Below are positions 1-14,938 of a stretch of 64,000 bases of DNA, one piece after another. Under the pieces are notes generated by a model, which worked only from the letters and a program-made list of their open reading frames with translations, had not been told where the DNA came from and searched no databases. This DNA comes from Lycocorax pyrrhopterus obiensis (lineage: Eukaryota; Chordata; Aves; Passeriformes; Paradisaeidae). Positions within the stretch are counted from its first letter, which is position 1; every line of letters begins with the position of its first letter. The translations under genes were made by a program, and so were the position numbers. The stretch spans positions 59,100,975 to 59,164,974 of the forward strand of contig JACSVZ010000007.1 in the NCBI GenBank assembly GCA_014706295.1, in the 5' to 3' direction.

Positions 1-930
1 GGAATATACCTCCCGATAAAAGGCAGCAGGACTGAATTAAACTATCACGGAGCTGAAATGCCTCTGTGCCCCCCCGGCCGCTGCCCTTGCAGGCAGCCGG
101 AGCCGAGCGGGAGCCGGGGCATCTCCCGCTCCCAGCGCTGCCCGGCTTTCCCCGGTGCCAGGCTTCGGCTGCTAAATAAAACGAGCCGAGCAATCAGCTT
201 ACCGGGGAGGCATCTCTCTGAGGACAGGGAAGTAAACGCGATGAGACCGAGAAGACAAAAAAAGCACAGCTCAGGCGATTTAAAGATCAATGTCAAATTG
301 TATAATATGAAATCCTTCTGCCGGGGAAAAAAGCTTAGCACGCTCCTTTGGACCTGGCGTTTGGTCTCCTCCAGCAAAACCGCCGCAAAACAAAGCGAGG
401 GAGGCGGATGGTGGGGACAGCCCCTGGCACATCGCAGGGGTCGCGGTTTGGGGTAATTTCGCCCCCGTTATGGCCTTTCACTGGCATGGAGAACTGTTAA
501 TTCCCCATCTTCCCCTTGCCTTTGCCAGGTGAGGGAGGAAGCTTAATTTCCCCGGCTGGGCTGTGCCCCGACCGTTTCTCTCCATAATATTAATTTTTTT
601 CTTTTTTTTTTTTTTTCCCCTCGTCCGTCTCAGAAAATTCGCCTCCGATAATCCCCAAAGCTTTAGCCCTTGGGAGAGAAGAAGCTGCGGCGATGCCGCC
701 TCGTTCCCTTCCTCGGGCACCCGCATTCCCCGCCCGCCCCGCTCCCGGCTCCTTTCGCCTCATCCCGGCTCCTCCCGGCTCCCTGCCTGGCAAAGACCTC
801 ACCCCCGGTCCCGGGGACCCGCTAGTTCGGTTTCTGCCGAGCTGCTGCTGAAATACCCGTGGCCTCGGAGATCTGCTCTGCGTAAACTGGCGGGCTTGAG
901 ACCGACACCGTCATTTCAAAGCAGATGCGA
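1..930. other. GC-rich flank downstream of SIX6
   Basis: No gene recognised. The stretch at about 165-320 is mixed AT-rich and CpG-containing and looks like a conserved noncoding block. A T-run at 594-616 precedes a CpG-rich stretch (620-900). ORFs here are short and low in complexity. Confidence 0.4.
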
Positions 931-948
931 GGGTCGTTCACCAAATAT

Positions 949-1523
949 TTTATTATGGTTTTAGGCTGCTTCATACAGTTTCGTCCTGCACATGCTCTAC
1001 AAGTCACCTGTGCACATAGAGAACAAGCCAAAAATAATAATAATTAATAATAATAATAGAAAAAAATCTACCATAGCAATCCCTTAAATAAGTAAATAAA
1101 CATTATATATATATATAAAAAAACCCTTTAAAGTAAAGCAAAACCCAACCAAAATAACAGCGTCTTTTCAACATGAAACAACCCTGCGGGATAAGGGCAG
1201 GGGCTCAGACATTTTGCAACTTGGCATTCGGTTTTTTTACTATTTTTCTTTTTTTACGTTTTCTGGGCATTCTTTAATTATTTCTTTTTAGGCATCAATT
1301 CTGCAAATCCTTCGAAATAAAGGCGACAACGATTTTAATGATGTTTTTTAATGCAGTCTGCTGCAGGGCCGGGAGGGAGGCGCGGGCCGGCGGCCGCGGG
1401 GAGCGCCCCATACCCCGCGTTCGGCGCCCGCGCCGGGCACTGCCAGCCCCGCTGCTCCGGCCGTGTCGGCAGGCACCGGTGAGCCGGGCCTCCCGCTCCC
1501 CCCGGTTTGCCATGGCGGTGGTG
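949..1523 (-). other. SIX6: SIX6 3' UTR with candidate poly(A) signal
   Basis: The first clear AATAAA on the minus strand after the stop is at 954-949. It is followed about 30-40 nt downstream by a GT-rich stretch (GGTGTCGGT, complement of about 906-914), as expected for a cleavage site near 920-940. The UTR is AT-rich and includes an ATA/TAA microsatellite at about 1029-1060 and a TA run near 1104-1118. The end is inferred from signals only. Confidence 0.5.
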
Positions 1524-3900
<2,377 letters not shown>

Positions 3901-4199
3901 CAGGCCCTGCACCGCCCCGCTCCCCGCCCCGCTCCCCGCGGCGCCCCGGCCGCTCCCCGGGGACCGCGACCCCGCCGCCCTGCCCCGCCGACACGGGCAG
4001 GGCAGAGCCGCCCGGCCGGCCTGGGGAAGGCAGGCTGCGGGGCGGGAAGGGGAATCCCGCTGCAGGGTGCTGTCGGCAGGTTGGAGGGAGTGGTCCCAGC
4101 CATAGGGCGGCCGGGACCCCCACATCCTCCCCGGTAAAGCTGTGGAGTCCGGCCCGGTGATGCTCGCACAGAGCTCCGCGCACCCGCGGGCGGAGAGGG

Positions 4200-7100
4200 G
4201 GATAAGGCAGAGCTGATAAATCAGATAAAAAAACTGGCTGCATAACAGTGACCGTGATGCTGGGAGTGTCGCTGACAGTGGATGCAGCGGGAGGACCTCA
4301 GAACAGCCGAGATTTAGGGAAAAACTCTTCCCTTTCTCCCTGTAGGTGACTTCCCATCTCTGATAAGACGAGGAATTATCTGCAAACAGCCCAGCGCCCT
4401 TCCCCGTTCAACCAAAGCTTTTTTTTTTTTTTTTTTTAACATTTAAACCCTTATTGTTTTCGGCTGAATGGTCCTGAATAGACGCCGAGAATAGTCGCGA
4501 GGAGTGAGAAGTCATTTGTAGGTCAGGAAAGCGACTTAAAGCAGATTTCGGGAATCCTTTGAAATATTGATCACCTCGTAGTAATCATTCCCCGCGGGTT
4601 TTTTCCCCCCTCGGTGCCCCGAGAGAGCGACCGCGGGGCTGGGTGCGAGGTGAGCCCCGGCCGCCCCTTCGGAGGAGCGGGACCAACTCCAGACGTCTCG
4701 GAGTGGGATGGAATCACTTTCTGAGCTGCGAGGATACGATTTATTTTCCGTAGAGAACGGGAGCATGATCAAGAAGCCACTCTTTATTCTACATATAGCT
4801 GCTCAGTGGCAATTTCTTCCCGGGAATATTAGAGACTATGCTCGGAAAGGCAGCATATATTTTGAATTAAGCTCAATATGTTCTCCCCTCTGCTCTTTGC
4901 AATGTATTTTTTTCTAGAATGCTTGTCAAAAAAATCCCTTCTTAATTTGATATCTTGTTCTTGTCTCTTCCCCCCCCTTATTCTTTTTTTTCCTATTGTT
5001 TTTGTTTTCCTTTCTTCCCTTCTTTAAGAAAGCTCCTTTGCTAGTTGCCTGTAGACCGAAATTAAACAGATTTACATTTTCTCCAATCATTTCTCCGCAG
5101 AAATGGAGCTGGACTGAGGCTCGCCGTCTTTTCTTTAGTATCAAGTACAATTTGTCTTTTGCTTGTGAAGATTTGGTAAATCAGAAGGCAGATAGATAGC
5201 GCAGATGGTCGGAGGTGTCGGGTCAGATTATGGTACGCCTCAGTACAGTGCTAAGCTCATTCTGACGGAAAACCCTGATATTATTTTCACAGATCTACAC
5301 AGTTCACTTGAAAAAAACCCTTCGAGCCATTTACATCATTTATGTGAGGCTCACAGCTAGCGGGATGGAAAAGCTTTCAATACTGCTCATTTTCATAAAA
5401 CCCGACAGAGCTGGGGAGACATAAAAGCGCACACAAAACTCACGAGTTCAGAGACACTTCACAGAAACTTAAAAAAAAATAAAAGGGGAGACTTTTCGGC
5501 TTCACCTTCATCCAGGTTTGGTTTGCCGATCTGCTTAGGGGAAAAAAAAAGGGAGAAAAAATTAGAGAAGAGGAGAATATAATCCATAAATATTGCTGAG
5601 AGTCCTCTTCCAGCCTTCCATCCCACCACTGTCTTCTCCGTTAGGGAAAAACAATATTTTGACGTAGTCAACGAAAGATCCCAAATAACCTTTTCGGGCA
5701 GGAATTTAAAAAGCCTCCAGACCTCCTCGGTATGAGCATCGGGCTTCCCCAGCGAGCGGGTGAGAAGGCAGCGACCTCGGCAGCTCCGGGAGCGTCCCCG
5801 CGGGCAGGAGCTGCCTCGCCGCCCCCCAGCCCACCCCGCCGAGCCCCCGGCAGCGTCCCGGGATGGGGCTGACGGAGAAAAACCTCTGCTGGGGGAGACG
5901 TGGAAGGGTAGAAAGCCTGTGTTAATGGGTAGCTAATTTAGAATGGCCAGATGATGATGGTGATGATGAAGATGATTACTAATATTACTGAAGGGGTCTT
6001 TTTTTTTTCTATTTTTTAAAATCATGCACATGATCTGGCGAGGGAGTTACTGGGCTGCAGCCTAATGACCATGAACAGAGCGAGACAGGCTCCATAATGA
6101 AAGCCAGGACTGTAGGCTAAAGAAATGAATCCTCATTAAGAGCAGCTCGCAGGGGCGAGGGGCTGTCCCCCAGGTCTCCAGCCTTTGTTCCCCAGAAACC
6201 GGCCCGGATGGGGCGATGCTGGCAGCACTGCTGGGAGGGGAGAGGAAGAGAAAGAAAAGAGACACCGAAATGCACCCAGGAACCTTGTGTTAACCATTTA
6301 AAGGGTGACTCAAAGCGGGAAACCAGCCCAGCCCAGGTAGTTTTGCACCCTCTCCAGCTGGGAACGATGGGTTCTGTTTTGGGGAAGTGGCACAGTCCGG
6401 TGTCCCTGTTTGGGGAAGGCTCTTGGGGGTCCTTGCTTCGAGCTACCAGGGCCGAGAGAGATCAGCTTCAAGGGGGCCCCTCCATCCCTTTCCCAGCCCT
6501 CAGGGAATTTTATCCATGGCCAGGACCCTCGCAAGTTCGCCATTGCCCCGCCGCTCCACAAGAGCTCTACCGCCGGACCGGGCAGGGCCGGGCTTTGCCT
6601 CCGGAGCGCGACCCGCAGCGACCGCAGCGATCCCAGGAGCGACCCCATCCCTGTGGGACGCGGTGCCGCATCCGGGAAAGCCGAGATTCCTGAGGTGCCC
6701 GAGCTCCTGGCTCAGCCCCCATGTCTTATTAGAGCTGCGGGCGAGCCTGCAGGTGCACTTGGCCGTGCCCGCTTCATTTCAGCCCTTTCCCCCCATCTTC
6801 TTCTTTCCCCCTCCCTCCCTCCATGTAATAATAGAAACCCTGCTCCTGACATAATAGCCAGCAATGATAACTACTTTTATTTGGGTGACAGCTTTGACCC
6901 TTGCCACAGGTAGCGTGAGGAGTTAACGCTGCAGAGGTGAACCCACTGGAGAGCAAGAAATAAAATTGTACATGAAAAAATATTTATCAAGAATACGACC
7001 AGACATCCGTAGCATCTCGGCGGCCTGCAAGGACACGGTGTTCCGGCCTCAGGACGGGATATATTCCCCTCTCCTCAGAGCCTTAAAGCAAAAATACACT

Positions 7101-8458
7101 GAGCAACATATCTATACACCTTCGTATCAGGATTTGTCAGCTATGCTGGGTCCTAGAATCTCAGTCGCTGGGGATTATTTACCTAGACGGAGCTTCCAAA
7201 CGCAGCAGAGGTGCGAATACATTTTTAAACCACTTGATTGGCGTTAAGTAGTGTATTAAAAAATACCCTCGGGAAGGAGAAGCCTCACTTTAAAGTCTCG
7301 GTAGGATTGTCAGAGATGTTGGAGTTCATTAAGGGATGCTGACCGGCAGAACCGGAGAGCAGGCAGTCCCTCGGGCGGGTATCTGGGAAACCAGCCGGGA
7401 TTTTCCGGCCTTGGATGGGTCTTGGCAGGATCCGGCCTGGTGCCGTGGAGCGCTGCGGGACGGGCGGGGCTGGAGCGGGCCCTGGGAAGCGGAGAGGTTC
7501 CCTGTCCTCCCCCGGCTGCCTCTTACCCCGCTCCCTCGGAGCAGGCGGGGGATGCTCAGCCCGAGGACAGTGCCCGCTGTCGCAGATAGAAAAGGTTACT
7601 GGAAATGTCAGCCCCCCTCGGGGAGCGGGAACGGGGTTTTCGGGAGCGTTTCCCACCGAGCCATCCGGGAGCTTTGATGGAGGGAGGATCTCAAGCTCAG
7701 GATGCTGTAGTGGGGGATGCTCGGTAGGGAAACGACCTGTGTTTTGATGTGTTTCACATGCCTTATTATTTTTAAGAGCCCCATAACTGTTGAAATAACA
7801 GCTATCAATCGTTCCATTTCTTCCTAAAAATGAATTACATTTGAAGCTGTAATCTGCTTAATACTAGAGAGAGTGAGCAGGCTGGATCCTCACTTAGGCT
7901 CCTGATACCTGTTGAAAGCACCGAAGTCCCTAAAATGCTGTCGGACAGGGAGAGATGTTCACCCACTTTCTACTCTCACACTGTATATGCATTAAATCTT
8001 TGTCCTTCTGTGTATTATTTAAGTTACTTGTCAAACGAAGTATGAAGTCATGGCTGGTATATCTGATGTTAAAATAAAGATGCACTGAAAACTCAAAAAA
8101 TCTAAATTATTTTGAGATTGGTAAGGAAAGACGTTCCTTGTACAGGGCCCTGGTCAAGGCCATGGCTGCAGACAGAAAGGATCTACCGCCCAAGATTTAT
8201 CTTTAATTTTCTTTAGGGTGTAGCTATGAACCAGGTTTTAAAGTCTCAAATCCTTTGGGATTTGTTTGGCTGCTGCCTTCACCTGCAGGTAAATACACAC
8301 ACTGCTAAATCTCCTTCTACAACGAGATGTTCCTGTAAAATCTTCAATCTGCTTCCATCAGGATTTTCACTGAAAATTTCAACAAAAGCAACAAAATCCC
8401 AAAGCATTCAAATAAATAGAAAATTTTTTTATTGATCGTGTTTTTCTCCCCCATTAAG
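4200..8458. promoter_or_regulatory. SIX6 upstream intergenic region with enhancer-like blocks
   Basis: No gene recognised. Blocks that keep CpG and transcription-factor motifs in AT-rich surroundings occur at about 4200-4290 (three GATA motifs and TGACAG), 4700-4890, 5170-5460, 5925-6130 and 6820-6960 (TGACAG at 6886-6891). Small CpG-rich patches lie at about 5750-5870, 6500-6690 and 7340-7650. A run of T occupies 4421-4438. The blocks are candidates for SIX6 eye or forebrain enhancers; conservation was not tested. Confidence 0.4.
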
Positions 8459-9110
8459 TCTCCTCTCCTCTCCTCTCCTCTCCTCTCCTCTCCTCCTCTC
8501 CTCTCCTCCTCCCTCTCCTCTCCTCTCCTCTCCTCTCCTCTCCCTCTCCTCTCCCTCCTCTCCTCTCCTCTCCTCTCCTCTCCTCTCCTCTCCTCTCCTC
8601 TCCTCTCCTCTCCTCTCCTCTCCTCTCCTCTCCTCTCCTCTCCTCTCCTCTCCTCTCCTCTCCTCTCCTCTCCTCTCCTCTCCTCTCCTCTCCTCTCCTC
8701 TCCTCTCCTCTCCTCTCCTCTCCTCTCCCTCTCCCTCCCCCTCCCTCCCCTCCCCTCCCCTCCCTCCCTCCCCTCCCCTCCTCCCTCCCCCCCCTCCCCT
8801 CCCCTCCCCTCCCCTCCCTCCCCCTCCCTCCCCTCCCTCCCCTCCCCTCCCCCTCCCTCCCCCCCTCCCCTCTCCCCTCCTCTCCCCTCCTCTCCCTCCT
8901 CTCCCCTCCCCTCCCTCCCTCTCCCTCCCTCCCCTCCCCTCCCCTCCCCTCCCCTCCCCTCCCCTCCCCTCCCCTCCCCTCCCCTCCCCTCCCCTCCCCT
9001 CCCCTCCCCTCCCTCCCCATCCCCTCCCCTCCCCTCCCTCCCCTCCCCTCCCCTCCCCTCCCCTCTCCTCCCCTCTCCTCCCCTCTCCTCTCCTCTCCTC
9101 TCTCTCTCCC
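8459..9110. repeat. 652-nt polypyrimidine microsatellite (TCTCC/TCCCC)
   Basis: Every base on the plus strand is C or T except one A at 9019. The first part (8459 to about 8726) is mainly a TCTCC pentamer, the middle about 8727-9060 is C-richer (TCCCC and CCCTCC variants), and the end returns to TCTCC. The long ORFs on both strands across it (Ser/Leu/Pro or Gly/Glu/Arg) are artefacts of the repeat. Confidence 0.98.
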
Positions 9111-11440
9111 ATTCAAGTCCTTTAAATATTACAACTTCTCCCAGGATGGGGAACAGGGTTGTCACGAAAACACTTATTTAGCAGAAATCAGGAATGAGGA
9201 CAATTGGCGGGGTTGGGGGAGGTGAAGAACCACAGTCAGATACCCTGAGGTGTCTGAATGTTCGGGGGCTGAGTCCGGGAGAAATCCTGTGTCCCGGCTG
9301 GCCTGGGCGCTGGCACTGAGCTGGACTCCAGCCCTTCCTGGAGGTGACTCGCTGTGGTTGAAGGCTGCTCAGGAACTGAGGTCTCTCTTTTCTTGCCGGG
9401 GAGCTTTGGGTACCATGTGGGAGTCAGGCACCACCCCGGGCTTGGAAACGGGATTGGGGCCACGGCTGAAGGTGAGCATCTGCCTGGGCTACAGCATTAC
9501 AGCGCTGCTTCAAGGAGCCAGTTTATCCCAGAGCAGCTTCATACGGACAGGGACCTTCCATCCCGTTTCCCAATAAATCAGGCAGCGACACCTCCCTGCT
9601 TTCTTCTGGGGTTATTTGGCCGGGTGTCTCCAGAGACCTTCCCAAATTCGATCACAGATGCTACTAGGGGCACGGGGTGCCCTGTCCTCTCTGCGGGGAA
9701 GGTCCTGGGTTTCTTTGCCATCTCCATCAGCTGGAAGAGCCGGCAATCAGGACTGGGGAGAGCCGCCAGAACACAGGAGAGGGGCATGGAGCTCAACAAG
9801 AGGCAGCACCGTGGCTGACAGGATGATGGGCTTGGGCATCTGCCAGCAGTGGGGAGAGGGTTTGGGAGCCTTTTCTGGGCTCTGACTTGACAATGTCTGT
9901 TTTCAGAGTAATGCAACCCATTAATCATTGATTAGAGATGATAATACAAATGAGCCCTTTCTGCTTGCCATTGGTAATGAAAGTGGTTGTTTATGGCTTT
10001 GGAGTTAGCTGGGGTTTTTTTTCAGAGGGATTCTGTTGGGAAGCAAGAGAAAACAAACAAGACAGAACCAGTGGGATACCAAGTTCCTCTTTCTGCAGCT
10101 TCAGAAGGCGTTTTTTTGGTGGGTGCAGAGTGATAAACCCGGCTTGGGAGCCCTTATAAAAAATAGATGGGCGAAGGAGCTCCCGGGCCCTGCCAAGCCC
10201 CGGTGGGGACAGGCCGTAGGACAGGAACAGGACAGGAATTAATCGGGAAATCCCTGCCGGCTTTACCCAAAGCCTGTTGAACTGACTGACCACCTTCCGG
10301 GTGAACTGGGGTCCTTGGACCTGTGGGAACCTCAGCCTCCCTTGGCACCTCTACTTAAATTACCGGGACACGGGGAGGTGTTAATGAGCATCATTGAAGT
10401 TACCAGCTACTCTGCTGTTAAATTCCCATTCCGAGAAGTTTAGAGGGTCTTTAAGGAATTGCTTAAGGCAGGATAAAGCTTTGAAGCCATTTCTCCTTGG
10501 GAAAACATCTAATGTTTTGGGAAGACGGAGTGGCAAATGCAGAGCCCCAGGGGCATCTAGGAATTCGAGTGTCCCTAGGGAGCAGGGCAAGGAGGCGGCT
10601 CTCACCCTCCGGGACAGGCAGGGAGATAGGTGGGAGATGTTCCTGGAAAGGACAGAGCCTCACCACCAGCGGGGTGCACGGAGCAGAGGCCGCAGACATC
10701 TGGCTTCCAAAAGAACATGCCTCTTTCCACATCCCTCTCTTTTTTATTTCCCTTCCTCATGTCTGACCAGAAGCCAGGTAGGTCAGCTATTTCTCTTTGA
10801 AGCTGTATTTCTTGTTGGTTGAATTGACTGTTCTGAAAGCAGCATCGCATCTGACTGACACCTGGGCTGCAGTTGGCAGAGTTTTCTGTGTGTCTCTCTC
10901 TTCAGTCCTGTTTCTATTTCTCTATCCTTTCTTCTTTTATCAGCTCATGTTTTTTTTCCCCCTCCAGCTTGTACCCTACCCCCCGACTTATTTTCCTTTG
11001 CTTATTGATAATCTTAAATCCATCCTCTGCTTCAGTAATCTCAATAGGGAGGAAAAAACAACTAAGCGTGGAGGGAAGCATTTTCTAGTTTCTTGCACGC
11101 CCGGGCTATGCATTTTTCCCTTGTAATGCTGGACTTCCATAAACAAACAAACACACACAATTTTGTGAGCACAACTTGTGTTCAGGCGAGCGGCGGCATT
11201 CCGCAGCATCCTTAGTGTGAAGCAGTGCTCCGGGATGAGAAGGGAGATGCTTTAATGCCTTTTTAAACTATCTGAGGGCCGGGCCCGTGAGGGATTGAGG
11301 GAAGGAGAATTTAGGCTGATTTACACCAACTGGGTCAGCAACATGAGTGGGACGTGGAGGGTTGGATAAAGCACGTTACACTCTGCAGCTCCTTTATTTT
11401 GTGTCACACCCCGGAGCATGTATATGTGTAATTGACCCCC
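9111..11440. other. Intergenic DNA between pyrimidine tract and second CpG island
   Basis: No gene recognised. Composition is mixed and ORFs are short, without recognisable domains. A TAAT-containing stretch lies near 9905-9960. Confidence 0.4.
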
Positions 11441-12190
11441 AGTAGGTTTCCAGGCGATGTCCCGTTCTAGCGGCGCTGCCTCCTCTCCCCGCCCGGCCAC
11501 CGCCCGCCTGCGCGCTGCCCCCGGTAGATGGAGCATCCTCATCGCTTTTCGCCCGAAGCCCTCAGAAATGTTGGTCTTTCCCTCATAAGTCCCACTGTTC
11601 AGGCAAACGGGTAGTTTGGGGAGCACACGCGCCCCGCCGATGTGTCCCTGAGGGAGCGGAGCGCCGCGGCCGCTGGCGATGAGCCCGCCCGGCCGGGCGC
11701 TGCGGTTCCGCGGGGAGAACGGGCTCAGCCCCTTCTCCCGCCCGCTGAACCTGCCTCGGGCTTGCCCGACCACCCCAGCTCCCACCATCCCCGGCACGGA
11801 GCGAGGAGGGCAGGTGGCACCTGCCGCCCTCTCCGCACCCTTCGGCGGAGGGGCTGAGGTGCCCCGGGACGCGGGGGCTGCCCCGCGGGGCGTGGCCGGC
11901 GCTGAGGGGCAGCGTCCGGCCGTGAGCGGGGCTCTGGCCCCTTCGCCTGATCTCTTTGCGTGAGTCTCTGGACGGCTCCTCGCCCTTCCCCTTCAGGCAG
12001 CGCCCGAGACGATGCGGGGCCGCCACGTTCTGGTCGCTTTCCCAGTGCTGATGGTCCCCCAAAGGCAGAGGGTCCGCTGAGCGCCCCGGCCCCGCTCTCC
12101 GCCCTCAGGGGACTCGCCCCGTATTTCTCACGCCGCCATTTTGTGGCGGTCCTCCGCAGCCCCTGTGGTGCCCCACAGGATGGGGGTTTC
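11440..12190. promoter_or_regulatory. SIX6OS1: CpG island, candidate SIX6OS1 promoter
   Basis: About 750 bp dense in CpG stands in otherwise AT-rich DNA, 2.7-3.4 kb upstream of the first SIX6OS1 coding exon. It contains GCCGCCATTTTG at 12132-12143, a full match to the YY1 consensus, which is often found near start sites. The first SIX6OS1 coding exon opens with an acceptor (TTGTAG before 14882), so an upstream noncoding exon must exist; this island is the best place for it. No specific donor could be chosen. Confidence 0.45.
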
Positions 12191-14889
12191 CCCCCAGTTT
12201 TTTCTCTTTTGACAAAAATAGTTTTAATTTTTAAATCCCAGGACTTTAGGGAATAATCTGCAGCAAAAGTCTTTTGTTTGGTATGTGCCGGACTGAGTAA
12301 AATGTGCCAATCCAGTGCGTGCTTGGTTCCGGTCTCCTCACGGGGTTCAGGTCTCCTCATGGGTTTCCTAAAACGGTGTGGTAAAAGAAGGGCAGAGGAG
12401 CATAAACAACACGATGAGAGGCACATTTTTATTTTATCAACAGACATAAAAAGTCACGAAATGTAAGCTCTTCTAAATTTCAAGAAGATTCAAACAACCT
12501 TTACAGTCATAAACAGTAATGAATAGCACTGGAGAAGCACAGGTTTGCTCTCAAAAGAGCCTCACTAAAATAAAAATTATTCCTATAGAGCCAACTGAAA
12601 TTAGTACTGTTTCACAGCCTACAACTGGTAGAATAGAGATGTGGATTTTAAGGAAGATATTTACCTCACAGGTTATGGGTATTTTCCACCTTTTAATGAA
12701 GAACCTGGCTGTTGCCAGATGGGTTATGGAGAAATGGCATTATTAATGTTAGTGCTATAATGGCTTGAGACCACATCAGGCAGTTTGCTTGTGGGTTCTG
12801 CACCCAAGACAATCTTCTAATATATGAAACTTTATTGCCGCGATTGAATTCCCTGTAATTACACGAATGCCGTGCAAAATTGCAAAATGCATAGTAACAC
12901 TTTTCTTCTGGCAGCATTTTGAATACCCCCATTAGAAAGAATAGATGCAGTCTGAAGCTGGTTTACCCAGTCACGTGTGTTGCCTATTTATCTTTAACAA
13001 AAATATCAGCCACGTAGGAGAATTTCCTCTGAATTTGTCATCCTGGGTTGGCTAATGGTTTGATGCTACTTTTCTGCAGTATGTCCAAGAATCAGTCTTT
13101 GCTACAGTTGTACATCAGATGTCCAAATTTTGTTGTAGGCTGGTGTTACCTACTGTTTTTAAAATCTGCAAACGCTGTATATATTACCAGTGCCATTGAA
13201 TCTCTCAGCCCTTTCTACTAGTGACACCTGTATCCTCTTAATTCACAGCACAGAATAGCATTTGACATTTGCAGTTACACTACTTCATTTTAACAATACT
13301 AGAATAACAAGTAGTTTACACATGCATGCTTTCAGAAGCATTATTTTCTGCAACTTTACCATTTCCGTAAGTTTTATTGTAAAACTATAGTAAAAAGATA
13401 AACACTTTAGTTCTCTCTACAAAAGCATTAGTACTCTTCTACAAAAATATTCAAAAGGTAAAATTATTTGTATTTTTATGTGATAATGTAATAGTCTCTA
13501 TCTTAATCATATACAGCTATACAGTCTGCTCTATTGAGGAACTTTGTGTTGCAGTTTATAAAACAATAAATAAAATGTATTTGCCCCAATATCTTGCAGT
13601 TTTTATGGGAAGCTTCAGAAAACCAGCTAATAAACACTATTAAACTCTTTCTAGAGAACAGCTTTTTAATACATGCCTCAAACTATTTTTTTTTAATCAG
13701 AAGGAATTACTTTGGATTATCTTTTCACATAGTGTGAAAGCAAAAATATTCTGCCTTGATCTGTGGCTTGACGTAGCATTTCCTAGTATTTTTCTTAGTA
13801 TTTTCAGAAGATTTTTTATGTGCTATCTTAAGTGTTTCCAGGCACTAGGAACTAGGATATCAGTCTTTTAAATACGTGTGGTAAAACTATTATCTCTTTC
13901 TCGGAGTTTTTATCGCAGCCTGTGCTAATCCAGTCACTTGGATTAGGTGTTCTGAGCCTCCCTTAGCTATTAGACAAATTCATTTCTGTCAAACACCCGT
14001 TTTAAATGCTGCCTCCACCTCCTCCCGCTCCCACAGCCTCAGTGCTGCAGGATGTAGCCTTAAAGCCACTTTAGTTAAATTCTGCAGTTGTTTTCTTTTC
14101 CACTTTATCCTGGATTAGGATCTCATCCTCATCACCAATTTGTCGTGGCTTTGCTTCTCTCAGTGTGGTGGGGAAGCCTCTGTGGGACAGTTAAAGCCCA
14201 GACAACTTCGCTCACTGTTAATGCACCTGAGCTAACGAGCGGTGCCCAGAGCGTTCTGATGAACGGTGTTTGCATCCCTCTTGGAGATCTCCATCATCCC
14301 TCATCTCTTTAAAAACCCACAACTGAATTTCTGCACATAGCAGCACGATATAAACAGAAGAAAGAATTTATAACAATCCGTTTTCCATTGTATGAGAATT
14401 CTGTCTTTAATCACACTTAGCATTTTTACAGCTTTGATTTAAATGGACTTGGTGGTTGTACGGGAGGAGTGTGCAGGATGCTCAAGGAACTTTTCCATCA
14501 GCAGCACTGCAGTCCATAGGCTTAGTAACCATCTGGAGTACAGGCTATGCATTTGGTACACAAGCATCTCTCCTTGCATTCTTCATGCCTTCTGAGAACA
14601 TTAAGCCTCCCAAACACAACTGCTCCAGGAGCAACGCTTTACCTAAATTATAAATCTCCTTTTTTCCGAACTGTGGTTTAGACTCTTACAAGTCCCTTAC
14701 CACCATTAGTGAGAAATTTGGTTCCACTAAAGTGGTTTAGATAGTAATTCAAATGCAGTTAAAACTACTTTTCTCCCTTTTATGTTAAAATGTGTGGCAT
14801 TGTCTTGCAATTTTGACTCGTTTATTATATCAACAAAGCTTTTGACTGTGTAAATCCTTGAATTGCATTTTACTTTTGTAGTTCAAACA
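12191..14889. other. AT-rich DNA upstream of SIX6OS1 coding start
   Basis: Probably the first intron of SIX6OS1 if transcription starts in the CpG island. It holds an enhancer-like block at 12640-12935 that retains four CpGs within about 35 bp beside TAATTA-type motifs. No coding exon recognised. Confidence 0.4.
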
Positions 14890-14938
14890 ATGAGTGACAA
14901 GGTTTTGGTCCACTTGGATGAAATTCTGGTCAAGCTTG
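14890..14938 (+). CDS. SIX6OS1: SIX6OS1 coding exon 1
   Basis: Acceptor TTGTAG precedes 14882; after eight noncoding bases comes ATG at 14890. Encodes MSDKVLVHLDEILVKL plus one base; donor GTAGGT. It parallels the human N-terminus in length and pattern. Confidence 0.88.

Noticed and set aside
8344..9181. ORFs of 220-273 codons on both strands
   Set aside because: Produced by the pyrimidine pentamer repeat.
11583..12447. Minus-strand ORFs up to 240 codons in the second CpG island
   Set aside because: GC-rich, low-stop DNA; the translation is Arg/Gly/Pro-rich with no recognisable motif.
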